In this document: positions 54,468 to 63,445 of the stretch, piece after piece | Position numbering within the stretch: position 1 is the first letter of the stretch | How the letters are laid out: each line of letters opens with the position of its first letter | Assembly: GCA_965372405.1 (NCBI GenBank) | Contig: CBDVCE010000011.1 | Location: 24,157-88,156, forward strand | Reading direction: 5' to 3' | DNA: 64,000 bases | Origin: Sunxiuqinia sp965372405 | Lineage (GTDB): Bacteria; Bacteroidota; Bacteroidia; Bacteroidales; Prolixibacteraceae | The notes under the pieces: generated by a model | Seen by the model: only the letters and a program-made list of their open reading frames with translations | Database searches by the model: none | Told to the model about the DNA's origin: nothing | Made by a program: the position numbers and the translations under genes

Positions 54468-55145
54468 CTATATTTTGCTTAAACGTTTTATCATTTTAAA
54501 TCCTGACTCTTTCCCATCCGAGCCATTCCTTGATTTCAATTTTCCAATCACATCCATAAAAGATGTTCTCTTTTTCTTTGTCTCCACCGCAACTTTATTC
54601 TCTTCCAGAGCCGGATCAAATAACATTCCTGTGCATAGGCACTTTGTGCGTAACGTACGTTGTAGAATGTCGTAATTGACACAACTCTTACAACCTTGCC
54701 AAAAATCCTCATCATCCGTTAGCTCCGAAAATGTAACAGGACGATAACCAAGTTCATGGTTAATCTTCATGACCGCCAGACCGGTTGTCAAACCAAAAAT
54801 CTTTGCTCGTGGAAATTTCTCTCTTGAAAGCTCAAATGCTTTTTTCTTAATCTCCCGTGCCAATCCTAATCCACGATAATCATCAACTACAATTAAACCT
54901 GAGTTGGCAACAAAACGGTTGTGCCCCCAAGATTCAACATAGCAGAAACCTGCAAATTTTCCGTTATCCAATGCTATAATTGCTTTCCCCTCTGCAATCT
55001 TATTTGCAATATATTCGTCAGAACGACGCGCTATACCAGTTCCACGCTCTTTTGATGCGTTTTCAATGGTATCGTTAATCTCACTTACGTATTCTAAGTG
55101 GCTAACGTTAGCTGCCAACACACTAATGTTTTCAATCTTTTTCAT
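54468..55145 (-). CDS. GNAT acyltransferase of arginine synthesis (candidate glutamate N-acyltransferase)
   Basis: 225 aa. GNAT fold, with the acyl-CoA loop DDYRGLGLAREIKKKA, and a C-terminal extension with four cysteines (CKSCVNYD, TKCLCTGMLFDP), possibly metal-binding. It lies between argR and argG, the place where Bacteroidota keep the candidate enzyme that acylates glutamate in the first arginine step, instead of a classic ArgA or ArgJ. Given the succinyl-type ArgF', succinyl-CoA is a likely donor; inferred, not shown. Confidence 0.8.
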   Translation of the reverse strand: MKKIENISVLAANVSHLEYVSEINDTIENASKERGTGIARRSDEYIANKIAEGKAIIALDNGKFAGFCYVESWGHNRFVANSGLIVVDDYRGLGLAREIKKKAFELSREKFPRAKIFGLTTGLAVMKINHELGYRPVTFSELTDDEDFWQGCKSCVNYDILQRTLRTKCLCTGMLFDPALEENKVAVETKKKRTSFMDVIGKLKSRNGSDGKESGFKMIKRLSKI

Positions 55146-55154
55146 TCCTCCCTA

Positions 55155-55637
55155 CTAACCAAGTTTATCTTCTAATTTTGGCATAACCAGAATCAAGCTA
55201 TTAATTAAATCACTTGAGGTTATTCCTTCTCGCATTACCAATAATATAGTATCATCTCCAGCAATTGATCCGATAATTTCATACGGATCAGCACTATCTA
55301 AAACAGCTGCAATACTGCTTGCATACCCAGGCCTTGTTCTTAAAACAGCCAAATTCCCTGAGAAATTTATATCCCGAAATCCATCAACCAAAAAGTTAAC
55401 CCGGGTATTTTCATGCTGTGGCTCAACGCTCACTCCTTCAGGAATTACATAGACATAACCTCCATCAGCATTGGGCACTTTAGCAACTTTCAAAATCTTC
55501 AAATCGCGCGACAAGGTAGCCTGCGTCAAATCAAAACCTTCCTCGTGCAGTTTACCCAGAAGTTCATCCTGACTACCTACTCCTTGAGAAGAGATTATCT
55601 TCTTAATTGCCAATTGCCTTTTTGTACGATTCTTCAT
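55155..55637 (-). CDS. argR: Arginine repressor
   Basis: 160 aa hexameric repressor. N-terminal winged HTH (KIISSQGVGSQDELLGKL, DLTQATLSRDLK), C-terminal arginine-binding domain (about 85-158) with SIAGDDTILLV. ARG box and promoter lie directly upstream, so autoregulation is likely. First gene of the arg-pro cluster. Confidence 0.95.
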   Translation of the reverse strand: MKNRTKRQLAIKKIISSQGVGSQDELLGKLHEEGFDLTQATLSRDLKILKVAKVPNADGGYVYVIPEGVSVEPQHENTRVNFLVDGFRDINFSGNLAVLRTRPGYASSIAAVLDSADPYEIIGSIAGDDTILLVMREGITSSDLINSLILVMPKLEDKLG

Positions 55638-55641
55638 TTTC

Positions 55642-55655
55642 TGTATAAATATTCA
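55642..55655. promoter_or_regulatory. Candidate ARG box (ArgR operator)
   Basis: TGTATAAATATTCA matches the ARG box pattern TGAATwwwwATTCA with one mismatch in the ten fixed positions. It sits between the argR -7 element and start codon, where binding would block argR transcription. Confidence 0.55.
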
Positions 55656-55664
55656 ACTCTTTTG

Positions 55665-55694
55665 CAAAAATATGCATTTTTTGTTCATTTCAAA
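55665..55694 (-). promoter_or_regulatory. Promoter of argR
   Basis: Minus-strand TTTG (55694-55691), 18 bp, then TATTTTTG (55672-55665), a good Bacteroidota promoter 28 bp before argR. The palindrome AAATATT-TCGG-AATATTT (55696-55713) adjoins its -33 element. Confidence 0.6.
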
Positions 55695-55715
55695 TAAATA
55701 TTTCGGAATATTTTA

Positions 55716-55723
55716 TATTTTTG
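55716..55723 (+). promoter_or_regulatory. -7 element of the carAB promoter
   Basis: TATTTTTG fits TAnnTTTG. There is no TTTG at the -33 distance; instead the AAATATT-TCGG-AATATTT palindrome covers that area, so control by a regulator is possible. Transcription from here would run through the leader and terminator at 55829 before carA. Confidence 0.45.
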
Positions 55724-55785
55724 TATCAGATTTAGAAATAAGATCACATAACGAAGACATGAATTATTTCGAAGCTGAATAGCAC

Positions 55786-55830
55786 ATGACGGTCAAGAAG
55801 AAGAAAAAATTATCAATTTATAAAGCATAA
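55786..55830 (+). CDS. Possible carAB leader peptide
   Basis: 14-codon frame MTVKKKKKLSIYKA with five consecutive Lys codons. Its TAA overlaps the first bases of the terminator hairpin, as in attenuator leaders. A second mini-frame, MNYFEAE, precedes it (55759-55782). Lysine, not arginine, is enriched, so the controlling amino acid is unclear. Confidence 0.35.
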   Translation: MTVKKKKKLSIYKA

Positions 55831-55870
55831 TGCGTTTGAACTACATCAAGTAGACAAACGCATTTTTTTT
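55829..55870 (+). terminator. Intrinsic terminator upstream of carA (attenuator candidate)
   Basis: AATGCGTTTG pairs with CAAACGCATT (perfect 10 bp), with an inner CTAC/GTAG pairing in the loop, followed by eight T. It lies 23 nt before the carA start and downstream of the likely carAB promoter; no other plus-strand gene precedes it. Confidence 0.7.
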
Positions 55871-55893
55871 AATCTATTATAAGCGATCATAAA

Positions 55894-56976
55894 ATGACAG
55901 AGGCAAAAAAAGTCAGTTTGATTTTAGAAGACGGAACAAGATTTGAGGGGAAATCTTTCGGATATGACAAATCAATAGCCGGAGAGGTTGTTTTTTACAC
56001 AGCCATGACTGGTTATCCTGAAAGTTTAACAGATCCTTCATATACGGGTCAGATTCTTGTTTCGACCTACCCAATGATTGGGAACTATGGAGTCCCATCC
56101 AATTTACAAAAGCAGGGAATTTCCGAACACTATGAATCACATAAAGTTCAGATCAATGGATTGATCATTTCAGATTATTCAGATGAATACAGCCATTGGA
56201 ACGCAATGATGAGTTTAGGCGACTGGCTTAAAGAATGGGAAGTGCCAGGATTGTACGACATTGACACCAGAGCATTAACTAAAATTCTACGCGATAAAGG
56301 CTCCATGCTTGGTAAAATTGAATTTGAAGAAGAGCCTATTGAATTGTATGATCCTAACAAAGAAAATTTGGTTGCCGTTGCCAGCACCAAAGAGAAAGAA
56401 GTTTATGGAGATGGAGATCACAAAGTAGTTTTAGTTGACTGCGGTGTGAAAAATAATATCATTCGTTGTTTATTAGATCGTAATGCAACCGTAATTCGCG
56501 TACCGTGGAATTACGATTTTACCAAGGAAGAATATGACGGGGTTTTCCTATCAAACGGACCTGGTGACCCAGCTATGTGTGATGAAACGGTAGCCAATAT
56601 TTCAAAAGCTCTTGAAATTGGCAAACCAATCATGGGAATCTGTTTAGGAAACCAATTGCTCGCAAGGGCTGCAGGTGCAACGACATACAAACTTAAATTT
56701 GGACACAGAAGCCATAACCAACCCGTATTGCTGAATGGAAGTGATCGCTGCTTCATTACCTCACAGAATCATGGATATGCCATTGATAACAATTCGCTAC
56801 CTGCTGACTGGGAGCCTATGTTTATTAATGTAAACGATGAGACCAACGAAGGTATTCGCCACAAAAGCAAGCCATTCTTCTCAATCCAGTTCCACCCTGA
56901 AGCCTCTAGTGGGCCGGTTGATACAGAATACCTGTTTGATGAGTTCATTGAAAACATCAAAAAACAGAAAAAATAA
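55894..56976 (+). CDS. carA: Carbamoyl-phosphate synthase small subunit
   Basis: 360 aa glutaminase subunit. N-terminal CPSase domain (GEVVFYTAMTGYPESLTDPS), then the class I glutamine amidotransferase with Cys in MGICLGNQLLARA and His/Glu in SIQFHPEASSGP. Produces ammonia for CarB. Carbamoyl phosphate feeds both pyrimidines and the nearby ArgF'. carB follows by 34 nt. Confidence 0.97.
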   Translation: MTEAKKVSLILEDGTRFEGKSFGYDKSIAGEVVFYTAMTGYPESLTDPSYTGQILVSTYPMIGNYGVPSNLQKQGISEHYESHKVQINGLIISDYSDEYSHWNAMMSLGDWLKEWEVPGLYDIDTRALTKILRDKGSMLGKIEFEEEPIELYDPNKENLVAVASTKEKEVYGDGDHKVVLVDCGVKNNIIRCLLDRNATVIRVPWNYDFTKEEYDGVFLSNGPGDPAMCDETVANISKALEIGKPIMGICLGNQLLARAAGATTYKLKFGHRSHNQPVLLNGSDRCFITSQNHGYAIDNNSLPADWEPMFINVNDETNEGIRHKSKPFFSIQFHPEASSGPVDTEYLFDEFIENIKKQKK

Positions 56977-57010
56977 GCTGCAGAAAAACGAATAAAGTCA
57001 ATACACAAAC

Positions 57011-60000
57011 ATGACACGAATTAATAAAAGCATAAAAAAAGCGATCGTTCTTGGATCAGGTGCCCTGAAAATCGGTGAAGCCGGAGAATTTGACTACTCT
57101 GGGTCACAGGCTCTAAAAGCCTTGAAAGAAGAAGGTGTTGAAACGATTCTAATCAACCCAAATATTGCAACGATTCAAACATCAGAAGAAATTGCTGACA
57201 AAATCTATTTTCTTCCGGTGACTGCCTACTTTGTTGAGCAGGTTATTAAAAGAGAAAAACCTGACGGTATTCTGCTGGCTTTTGGAGGACAAACTGCTCT
57301 AAATTGTGGAGTTGAGCTTTTCCAAAAAGGGATTTTTGAAGAACACAATTTGCAAGTCGTTGGTACGCCTGTTCAGGCAATTATTGACACGGAAGACCGT
57401 GAGATATTTGCTGGCATACTGGGAGAAATTGAGGTGGGAACTCCACGAAGTGTTGCTTGTGTAAATATGAAAGAAGCTAAAGCTGCAGCTGAAAAGATAG
57501 GCTACCCAATTATCATCAGGGCTGCTTTCACCCTTGGAGGAATGGGTAGTGGTTTCTGTACAAATAACGAAGAATTAGATAAACTGGCTGCAAATGCTTT
57601 TTCATACTCTCCACAGATTTTGGTTGAAGAATCATTAAAAGGATGGAAAGAAGTTGAGTATGAAGTGGTGCGTGATAAGTACGACAACTGCATTACTGTT
57701 TGTAACATGGAGAACTTTGATCCGCTTGGTATCCATACCGGGGAAAGTATTGTTGTTGCTCCATCACAAACACTTTCAAATGCAGAATATCATTTGCTGC
57801 GTGCCGTCTCAATCAAGATCATCCGCCATATTGGAATTGTTGGTGAGTGTAACGTTCAATTTGCTCTTGATCCACTCTCTGAAGAATACAGGGTAATTGA
57901 GGTAAATGCTCGTCTGTCACGTTCATCAGCACTGGCGTCAAAAGCCACAGGTTATCCTTTAGCTTTTGTTGCTGCGAAACTAGGACTGGGATATGGTCTT
58001 CACGAATTGAAGAACTCTGTAACCAAAGTAACGACTGCTTGTTTCGAGCCAGCACTTGACTATATCGTTTGTAAAATCCCTCGTTGGGACTTAAATAAAT
58101 TCAGTGGCGTTTCCAAGAATCTTGGAAGCTCAATGAAATCTGTTGGTGAGATCATGGCCATTGGTCGAAGCTTTGAAGAAGCCATTCAGAAAGGTCTTCG
58201 TATGATTGGTCTGGGCATGCACGGATTTGTTGCCAACAAAGAAGAAATCACCATTGAGCAGATTGATGACGAATTGATAAATCCAACTGACCGAAGGGTA
58301 TTCGCCATTGCCGCTGCTTTTGAAAAAGGCTACTCAGTTGATCAAATTCATGATAAGACGAAAATCGATCGCTGGTTTCTTCAAAAGCTTGCTAAAATTC
58401 ATAACCTGAAGGAGAAGCTGGAAGAAGTTGATTCATTATCAAAACTTCCTAATGAGCTTCTTTTAACCACTAAAAAGGCTGGATTCTCTGATTTCCAGAT
58501 TGCCCGATTAATTGAAGATTCAGCAGGCAAAGACATGTTTGCCAAATTGGTTGAAGTTCGAAATCACAGAAAAGGACAAGGTATCACGCCATTTGTAAAG
58601 CAGATTGATACCCTTGCTGGTGAATACCCTGCACAAACCAATTATCTGTACATGACCTACAACGGATCAGAACATGATGTGGAATTTGTGCATGATGACA
58701 AATCGGTGGTTGTACTTGGCTCAGGAGCATATAGAATTGGAAGTTCCGTTGAGTTTGACTGGTGTTCAGTAAATGCCGTTAACTCAATCAGAAAAGAAGG
58801 TTTCCGCTCAATCATGATTAACTATAACCCGGAAACAGTAAGTACAGATTACGATACTTGTGACCGTCTGTTCTTTGACGAATTGTCGTTTGAGCGCGTG
58901 ATGGATGTGATGGATCTGGAAAATCCTAAAGGAGTTATCCTTTCGGTTGGTGGACAGATACCAAACAACCTGGCCATAAAATTAGACAGCCAGAATGTGC
59001 CAATCCTTGGAACAACAGCAAAGAATATTGACAATGCGGAAGACCGTAAAAAGTTTAGCTCATTGCTTGATGAACTTGGAGTTGACCAACCGCGTTGGAG
59101 TGAACTAACCAGTATCGATGATATATACAGATTTGTTGATGAAGTAAACTTCCCAATTCTAATTCGTCCTTCATACGTTCTTTCCGGTGCTGCAATGAAT
59201 GTTGTTTCTAACAAAGATCAACTGGAGCACTTCCTTAAATTGGCAGCAGATGTATCTAAAGAACATCCTGTTGTTGTTTCAGAATTTATTGAGCAAGCCA
59301 AGGAAATTGAGATTGATGCTGTTGCTGATAAAGGTGAGATGGTAGCTTATGCAATTTCAGAACACGTTGAATTTGCAGGTGTTCACTCAGGTGATGCAAC
59401 CATCGTTTTCCCTCCACAAAAATTATATGTGGAAACGATTAGACGTATTAAAAGGATTTCACGCGAGATTGCAAAAGGACTTGAAATTTCAGGACCATTC
59501 AATATGCAGTTTTTGGCAAAAGATAACGATATCAAAGTAATTGAGTGCAACCTTCGGGCATCAAGAAGTTTCCCGTTTGTATCAAAGGTTATGAAATTTA
59601 ACCTGATTGAAATTGCGACTCAGGTAATGCTTGGTGTTCCATATAAAAAACCAGACAAGTCTTTGTTTGAATTGGATTATGTTGGTGTGAAAGCTCCACA
59701 GTTTTCCTTTTCCCGCTTGCTGAATGCCGACCCTGTTTTAGGTGTTGACATGTCCTCTACCGGAGAGGTTGCCTGCATTGGAGATGACTTCTACGAAGCA
59801 ATTCTTAAATCAATGCTTTCAGTAGGTTATAAATTCCCTAAAAAGAATATCCTGATTTCTTCAGGACCTGCCCGTTCAAAACTGGAAATGTTGAACAGTG
59901 CGCGCATGCTGGTAAAACGAGGTTATAACGTTTTTGCAACAGAAGGAACACATCGTTTCCTTCGTGAGAACAAAGTCGAGTCAACCATGCTGCACTGGCC

Positions 60001-60250
60001 GGATGAGGAAGATCAATCACCGAATACCATTGAGTATTTACGTGATAGAAAGATTGATCTGGTGATCAATATTCCTAAAAACTATACAAAACGGGAATTG
60101 AGCAATGGATATAATATCCGTAGGAATTCTATCGACTTCAATATTCCACTGATTACAAATGCTCGTGTTGCAAGTGCATTTATTTATGCCATTTGCAAAT
60201 ACACTATCGATGATATCACCATCAAACGATGGGATGAATACAAAGCATAA
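57011..60250 (+). CDS. carB: Carbamoyl-phosphate synthase large subunit
   Basis: 1079 aa, full length, with two ATP-grasp halves. First half: GSGALKIGEAGEFDYSG, NPNIATIQTS, GGMGSGFC. Second half: LGSGAYRIGSSVEFDW, NYNPETVSTDYD and the LIRPSYVLSGAAM loop. The C-terminal MGS-like allosteric domain runs from about 935. Cotranscribed with carA and followed by a terminator. Confidence 0.98.
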   Translation: MTRINKSIKKAIVLGSGALKIGEAGEFDYSGSQALKALKEEGVETILINPNIATIQTSEEIADKIYFLPVTAYFVEQVIKREKPDGILLAFGGQTALNCGVELFQKGIFEEHNLQVVGTPVQAIIDTEDREIFAGILGEIEVGTPRSVACVNMKEAKAAAEKIGYPIIIRAAFTLGGMGSGFCTNNEELDKLAANAFSYSPQILVEESLKGWKEVEYEVVRDKYDNCITVCNMENFDPLGIHTGESIVVAPSQTLSNAEYHLLRAVSIKIIRHIGIVGECNVQFALDPLSEEYRVIEVNARLSRSSALASKATGYPLAFVAAKLGLGYGLHELKNSVTKVTTACFEPALDYIVCKIPRWDLNKFSGVSKNLGSSMKSVGEIMAIGRSFEEAIQKGLRMIGLGMHGFVANKEEITIEQIDDELINPTDRRVFAIAAAFEKGYSVDQIHDKTKIDRWFLQKLAKIHNLKEKLEEVDSLSKLPNELLLTTKKAGFSDFQIARLIEDSAGKDMFAKLVEVRNHRKGQGITPFVKQIDTLAGEYPAQTNYLYMTYNGSEHDVEFVHDDKSVVVLGSGAYRIGSSVEFDWCSVNAVNSIRKEGFRSIMINYNPETVSTDYDTCDRLFFDELSFERVMDVMDLENPKGVILSVGGQIPNNLAIKLDSQNVPILGTTAKNIDNAEDRKKFSSLLDELGVDQPRWSELTSIDDIYRFVDEVNFPILIRPSYVLSGAAMNVVSNKDQLEHFLKLAADVSKEHPVVVSEFIEQAKEIEIDAVADKGEMVAYAISEHVEFAGVHSGDATIVFPPQKLYVETIRRIKRISREIAKGLEISGPFNMQFLAKDNDIKVIECNLRASRSFPFVSKVMKFNLIEIATQVMLGVPYKKPDKSLFELDYVGVKAPQFSFSRLLNADPVLGVDMSSTGEVACIGDDFYEAILKSMLSVGYKFPKKNILISSGPARSKLEMLNSARMLVKRGYNVFATEGTHRFLRENKVESTMLHWPDEEDQSPNTIEYLRDRKIDLVINIPKNYTKRELSNGYNIRRNSIDFNIPLITNARVASAFIYAICKYTIDDITIKRWDEYKA

Positions 60251-60255
60251 AATAC

Positions 60256-60285
60256 AAAGCCGTCTCAATTTGGGACGGCTTTTTT
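60256..60285 (+). terminator. Terminator of carAB
   Basis: AAAGCCGTC pairs with GACGGCTTT around a 9-nt loop, followed by TTTT. It starts 6 nt after the carB stop. Confidence 0.85.
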
Positions 60286-60411
60286 GATTCTTTACTAAGG
60301 GAAATTAATCTGCCAACTGTCTTAAAATAAATTCATCTTAATAATTGTGTTACGCATGAATGTTTTTCTAATTTCGTATAAACTGAAAAACCATTTTATA
60401 AGCCATTTAAA

Positions 60412-61365
60412 ATGAAACGATTTTTAAGCACAGTTTCCCTTGTCTTATTTGTTTTATGCATAAATGCCCAGGAACGCTACCTGAAAGAAATTACAGATTC
60501 AGTTTTTGTTGAAACTTATACTTACGCAAAAAAAGATACCCAGGAACTTCTACTTGATGTTTACACACCTGCATTTGATTATGAAATAAACCGACCTGTA
60601 TTTTTATATGTGCATGGTGGCGGTTTTAGTGGTGGTAAGAAAGATGAAAAGATTATTCAGTCATTTTGCCAACGGGTTGCGAAACATGGATATGTGACCG
60701 TTTCCATAAATTACCGTCTTACCCGAAAAGGAAAAGCTACCGGATTTAGCTGTGACTGCCCTACTTATGAAAAACTAAAAACATTTGATGCAGCTGTTGA
60801 GGATCTACAGGATGCTACTTTTTTTCTAATTCAGCAAAAAGAAGCCTTGGGAATTGACCCCAATAAAATCATATTAGCAGGCAGTAGTGCCGGAGCAGAA
60901 ACTGTTTTATTGGCAGCATACGAACCTCCTTATTGTTTCGGACTTGATTCTGGTCCGGTTTCTTATGCAGGAGTTATTGGAATGGCAGGAGCAATCCCAG
61001 ATATCAATAAAATTTACGAAGAATCGGCAATTCCATCTCTATTATTTCATGGCACTTGCGATAAGCTTGTTCCATATGGATCAGCCCCACATCATTATTG
61101 TACCGAAGAAAAACCAGGATATATCATCATGCATGGCTCCTACTCCATTGCTGAAAAGCTACGTCAATTAGGAAAACCCTATTGGTTGCATACCTCCTGC
61201 GGAGGAAATCACAGCCTTGCCGGCAGCCCAAGAAATTTGTATTTTAACGAAATAATAGAGTTTTGTTATCGCTTTGTATTAAATGGCGAGCGTGACCAAA
61301 TTCACACAATAGTTCCCGGAGAACACCAATGCGAATACCCAAACTATAATTTTTGCACAGAATAA
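60412..61365 (+). CDS. Secreted alpha/beta hydrolase (carboxylesterase-like)
   Basis: 317 aa with a signal peptide ending about residue 19 (CINAQE). Oxyanion motif YVHGGGFSGGKKDE, nucleophile elbow AGSSAGAETVL, acid HGTCDKLVPYG, His in GGNHSLAG. Cysteines in CDCPTYEKL and EYPNYNFCTE suggest disulfides. Related to the esterase at 27283 but not close. First of a run with the EEP hydrolase and FAD oxidoreductase genes (gaps 10 and 35 nt). Confidence 0.85.
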   Translation: MKRFLSTVSLVLFVLCINAQERYLKEITDSVFVETYTYAKKDTQELLLDVYTPAFDYEINRPVFLYVHGGGFSGGKKDEKIIQSFCQRVAKHGYVTVSINYRLTRKGKATGFSCDCPTYEKLKTFDAAVEDLQDATFFLIQQKEALGIDPNKIILAGSSAGAETVLLAAYEPPYCFGLDSGPVSYAGVIGMAGAIPDINKIYEESAIPSLLFHGTCDKLVPYGSAPHHYCTEEKPGYIIMHGSYSIAEKLRQLGKPYWLHTSCGGNHSLAGSPRNLYFNEIIEFCYRFVLNGERDQIHTIVPGEHQCEYPNYNFCTE

Positions 61366-61375
61366 ACATACGCTC

Positions 61376-62212
61376 ATGAAAACAGTTTTAATTTTAATGA
61401 CTTTCGCCTGCCTTAGCATTAATCAATCAATAGCTCAAAGTGCCCGATTGATTACATACAATATCCGTTATGATAATCCTGAAGACGGTGAGAATGCATG
61501 GGATAACAGGAAAGAGGACGTAATTGCACTCTTAAAGTTTCATAAAGCTGATGTTTTTGGACTACAGGAAGCACTTTACAGACAGGTGACTTATGTTGAA
61601 GACCAAATGGCTGGTTTTGACCGTGTAGGTGTTGGACGTGACAATGGGAAAGCTGCTGGAGAATATGCTCCTATCTTTTACGATTCAAGGCGTTTCCAGC
61701 TTAAAGATCACGGATGGTTCTGGCTATCTGAGACCCCAACATATCCAAGTAAAAGCTGGGATGCTGCCCTTCCCCGAATTTGTACTTACGTGCTCCTTGA
61801 AGATTATAAAAAGCATAAATCATTCTGGGTTTTCAACACCCACTTTGATCACAAAGGGAAACAAGCCCGAGAAGAATCTGCCCGCTTGATCATGTATAAA
61901 ATCATGGAGCTTAATAAAAAGGATTTCCCTGTAGTATTGATGGGTGACTTAAACTTCACACCTGATGCAAAACCCTATGAACGAATTGAAGCTGCATTTT
62001 TCGACAGCAAAAACATATCTATTGAGCCTGCTTATGGTCCGGAAGGAACTTTTAATGGTTTTGATTTCAATAGCCCACTTGACCAACGTATCGACTATAT
62101 TTTCGTGCATGGAAAAGTATCCGTTAAAAAATATGGTGTTCTGTCCGACTCCAAAGAACAGCGCTACCCATCCGACCATCTACCAGTTTTTACTGAGATC
62201 GAGTTGAGGTAG
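61376..62212 (+). CDS. Secreted endonuclease/exonuclease/phosphatase family hydrolase
   Basis: 278 aa with a signal peptide to about residue 20 (SIAQS). EEP fold motifs: TYNIRYDNPEDGENAW, FGLQEALYRQ, NTHFDHKGKQAREESA, LMGDLNFTPD and YPSDHLPVFTEI give the Asn, Glu, His, Asp-x-Asn and Ser-Asp-His residues. It hydrolyses phosphodiesters or sugar phosphates outside the cytoplasm; substrate unknown. Confidence 0.9.
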   Translation: MKTVLILMTFACLSINQSIAQSARLITYNIRYDNPEDGENAWDNRKEDVIALLKFHKADVFGLQEALYRQVTYVEDQMAGFDRVGVGRDNGKAAGEYAPIFYDSRRFQLKDHGWFWLSETPTYPSKSWDAALPRICTYVLLEDYKKHKSFWVFNTHFDHKGKQAREESARLIMYKIMELNKKDFPVVLMGDLNFTPDAKPYERIEAAFFDSKNISIEPAYGPEGTFNGFDFNSPLDQRIDYIFVHGKVSVKKYGVLSDSKEQRYPSDHLPVFTEIELR

Positions 62213-62247
62213 TGAACTTTTTTCCAAACCTATTGTCATAGAAGGCA

Positions 62248-63294
62248 ATGAGAGTTGACTATATCATAGTTGGTCAAGGTTTGGCAGGAAGCCTGCTCTG
62301 CTGGGAGCTTCAAAAAAATGGAGCTGACGTATTGGTTTTTGACAATCCAGAAATTCCAAAATCTTCAGATGTAGCTGCTGGCCTGGTGAATCCAGTTGTC
62401 TTTCGACGCATGACCAAAACCTGGTTAATTGATGAACTTTATCCTCAACTAATTGAAACTTACAATGAGCTTGAAAGAGAATTGGGAATCCAGCTTTTTT
62501 ATCCAATGCAAATCAAAAAGCTATTTGGTGAAGGGGAAGATTCTTTCTGGAAAAAGAAAACCATTGAAAACGATTTAAATGAATATATCAATCCTATTTC
62601 AGCAAAGGAAAAACTTAAATACATATACTCTCCTTATGGAATTGGGGAAGTTGAGAAAAGCGGTCGGGTTGATATTAGAAACCTCATTGGTAAATTCAGG
62701 AAAAAATTAATTGAAATGGATCGTTTCAGAAATGAGGCGTTTGATTACACTCAAGTTCATTTTGAAAATGAAGAGATTAGCTATCAGGATATTTCTGCAA
62801 AAACAATTATTTTTTGTGAAGGACATAATGCATCCAATAATCCATTCTTTAAAGAAATCGAATTTAAACACACAAAAGGAGAAGTTCTTCGCATAAAAAC
62901 CAAAAACTATGCATCAAATTTCATCCTCAACAAAGCCATGTTTTTGATGCCTGAAAATAATCAATACTTCAGGCTTGGTGCAACATACGAATGGGATGAT
63001 CTGTCAGATTCAACAACAGAAAAAGCGAAACAAGAACTTCAGAAAAAACTATCAGGAATATTTAAAGATGATTATAAAATTGTTGATCACCAATCAGGAA
63101 TTCGACCAACAACACATAACCGACGACCGGTAATTGGGCTACATCCGAACAAACTACAAGTTGGTATTTTTAATGGACTCGGATCAAAAGGATCAATGCT
63201 CGGTCCCTATTTTGCCAAACAGTTTGCTCAATTGCTTAAAGGTGAAATCAGTGAACTTCATCCAGAAGTAAAAATCGAACGGTATTATAAATAA
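62248..63294 (+). CDS. FAD-dependent oxidoreductase (DAO family)
   Basis: 348 aa. FAD dinucleotide motif YIIVGQGLAGSLLCWEL at the N-terminus, AAGLVNPVVFRRMTKTW, then FCEGHNASNNPFF and the C-terminal HQSGIRPTTHNRRPVIG and FNGLGSKGSMLGP, matching the DAO fold (glycine oxidase/D-amino acid oxidase relatives). The substrate, probably an amine or amino acid, is unknown. It is cytoplasmic and the last gene before the symporter. Confidence 0.88.
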   Translation: MRVDYIIVGQGLAGSLLCWELQKNGADVLVFDNPEIPKSSDVAAGLVNPVVFRRMTKTWLIDELYPQLIETYNELERELGIQLFYPMQIKKLFGEGEDSFWKKKTIENDLNEYINPISAKEKLKYIYSPYGIGEVEKSGRVDIRNLIGKFRKKLIEMDRFRNEAFDYTQVHFENEEISYQDISAKTIIFCEGHNASNNPFFKEIEFKHTKGEVLRIKTKNYASNFILNKAMFLMPENNQYFRLGATYEWDDLSDSTTEKAKQELQKKLSGIFKDDYKIVDHQSGIRPTTHNRRPVIGLHPNKLQVGIFNGLGSKGSMLGPYFAKQFAQLLKGEISELHPEVKIERYYK

Positions 63295-63445
63295 TTAATT
63301 GTAGTCGTTATTTTCAAAAAAAATCAGAGATATGACACTGATCCAGGACTTCCACTCCGTTCCATCAGGGATGACACTTTGGCTTGTGTTATGAGAAATC
63401 CGAAAATCTTTTAATCCATAAATAAATAGTATTTTAAACACCTGA

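Noticed and set aside
55786..55830. Arginine-codon attenuator leader for carAB
   Set aside because: AGA triplets occur only in another frame that lacks a start codon; the open leader frame codes for lysines. An arginine-leader model is therefore not supported, though a leader/terminator structure remains.
63295..63445. Possible remnant repeat or promoter before the symporter gene
   Set aside because: CAGAGATATGACACTGATCC and the following GC-richer stretch look unlike the surroundings but no inverted repeat, frame or known motif could be confirmed.
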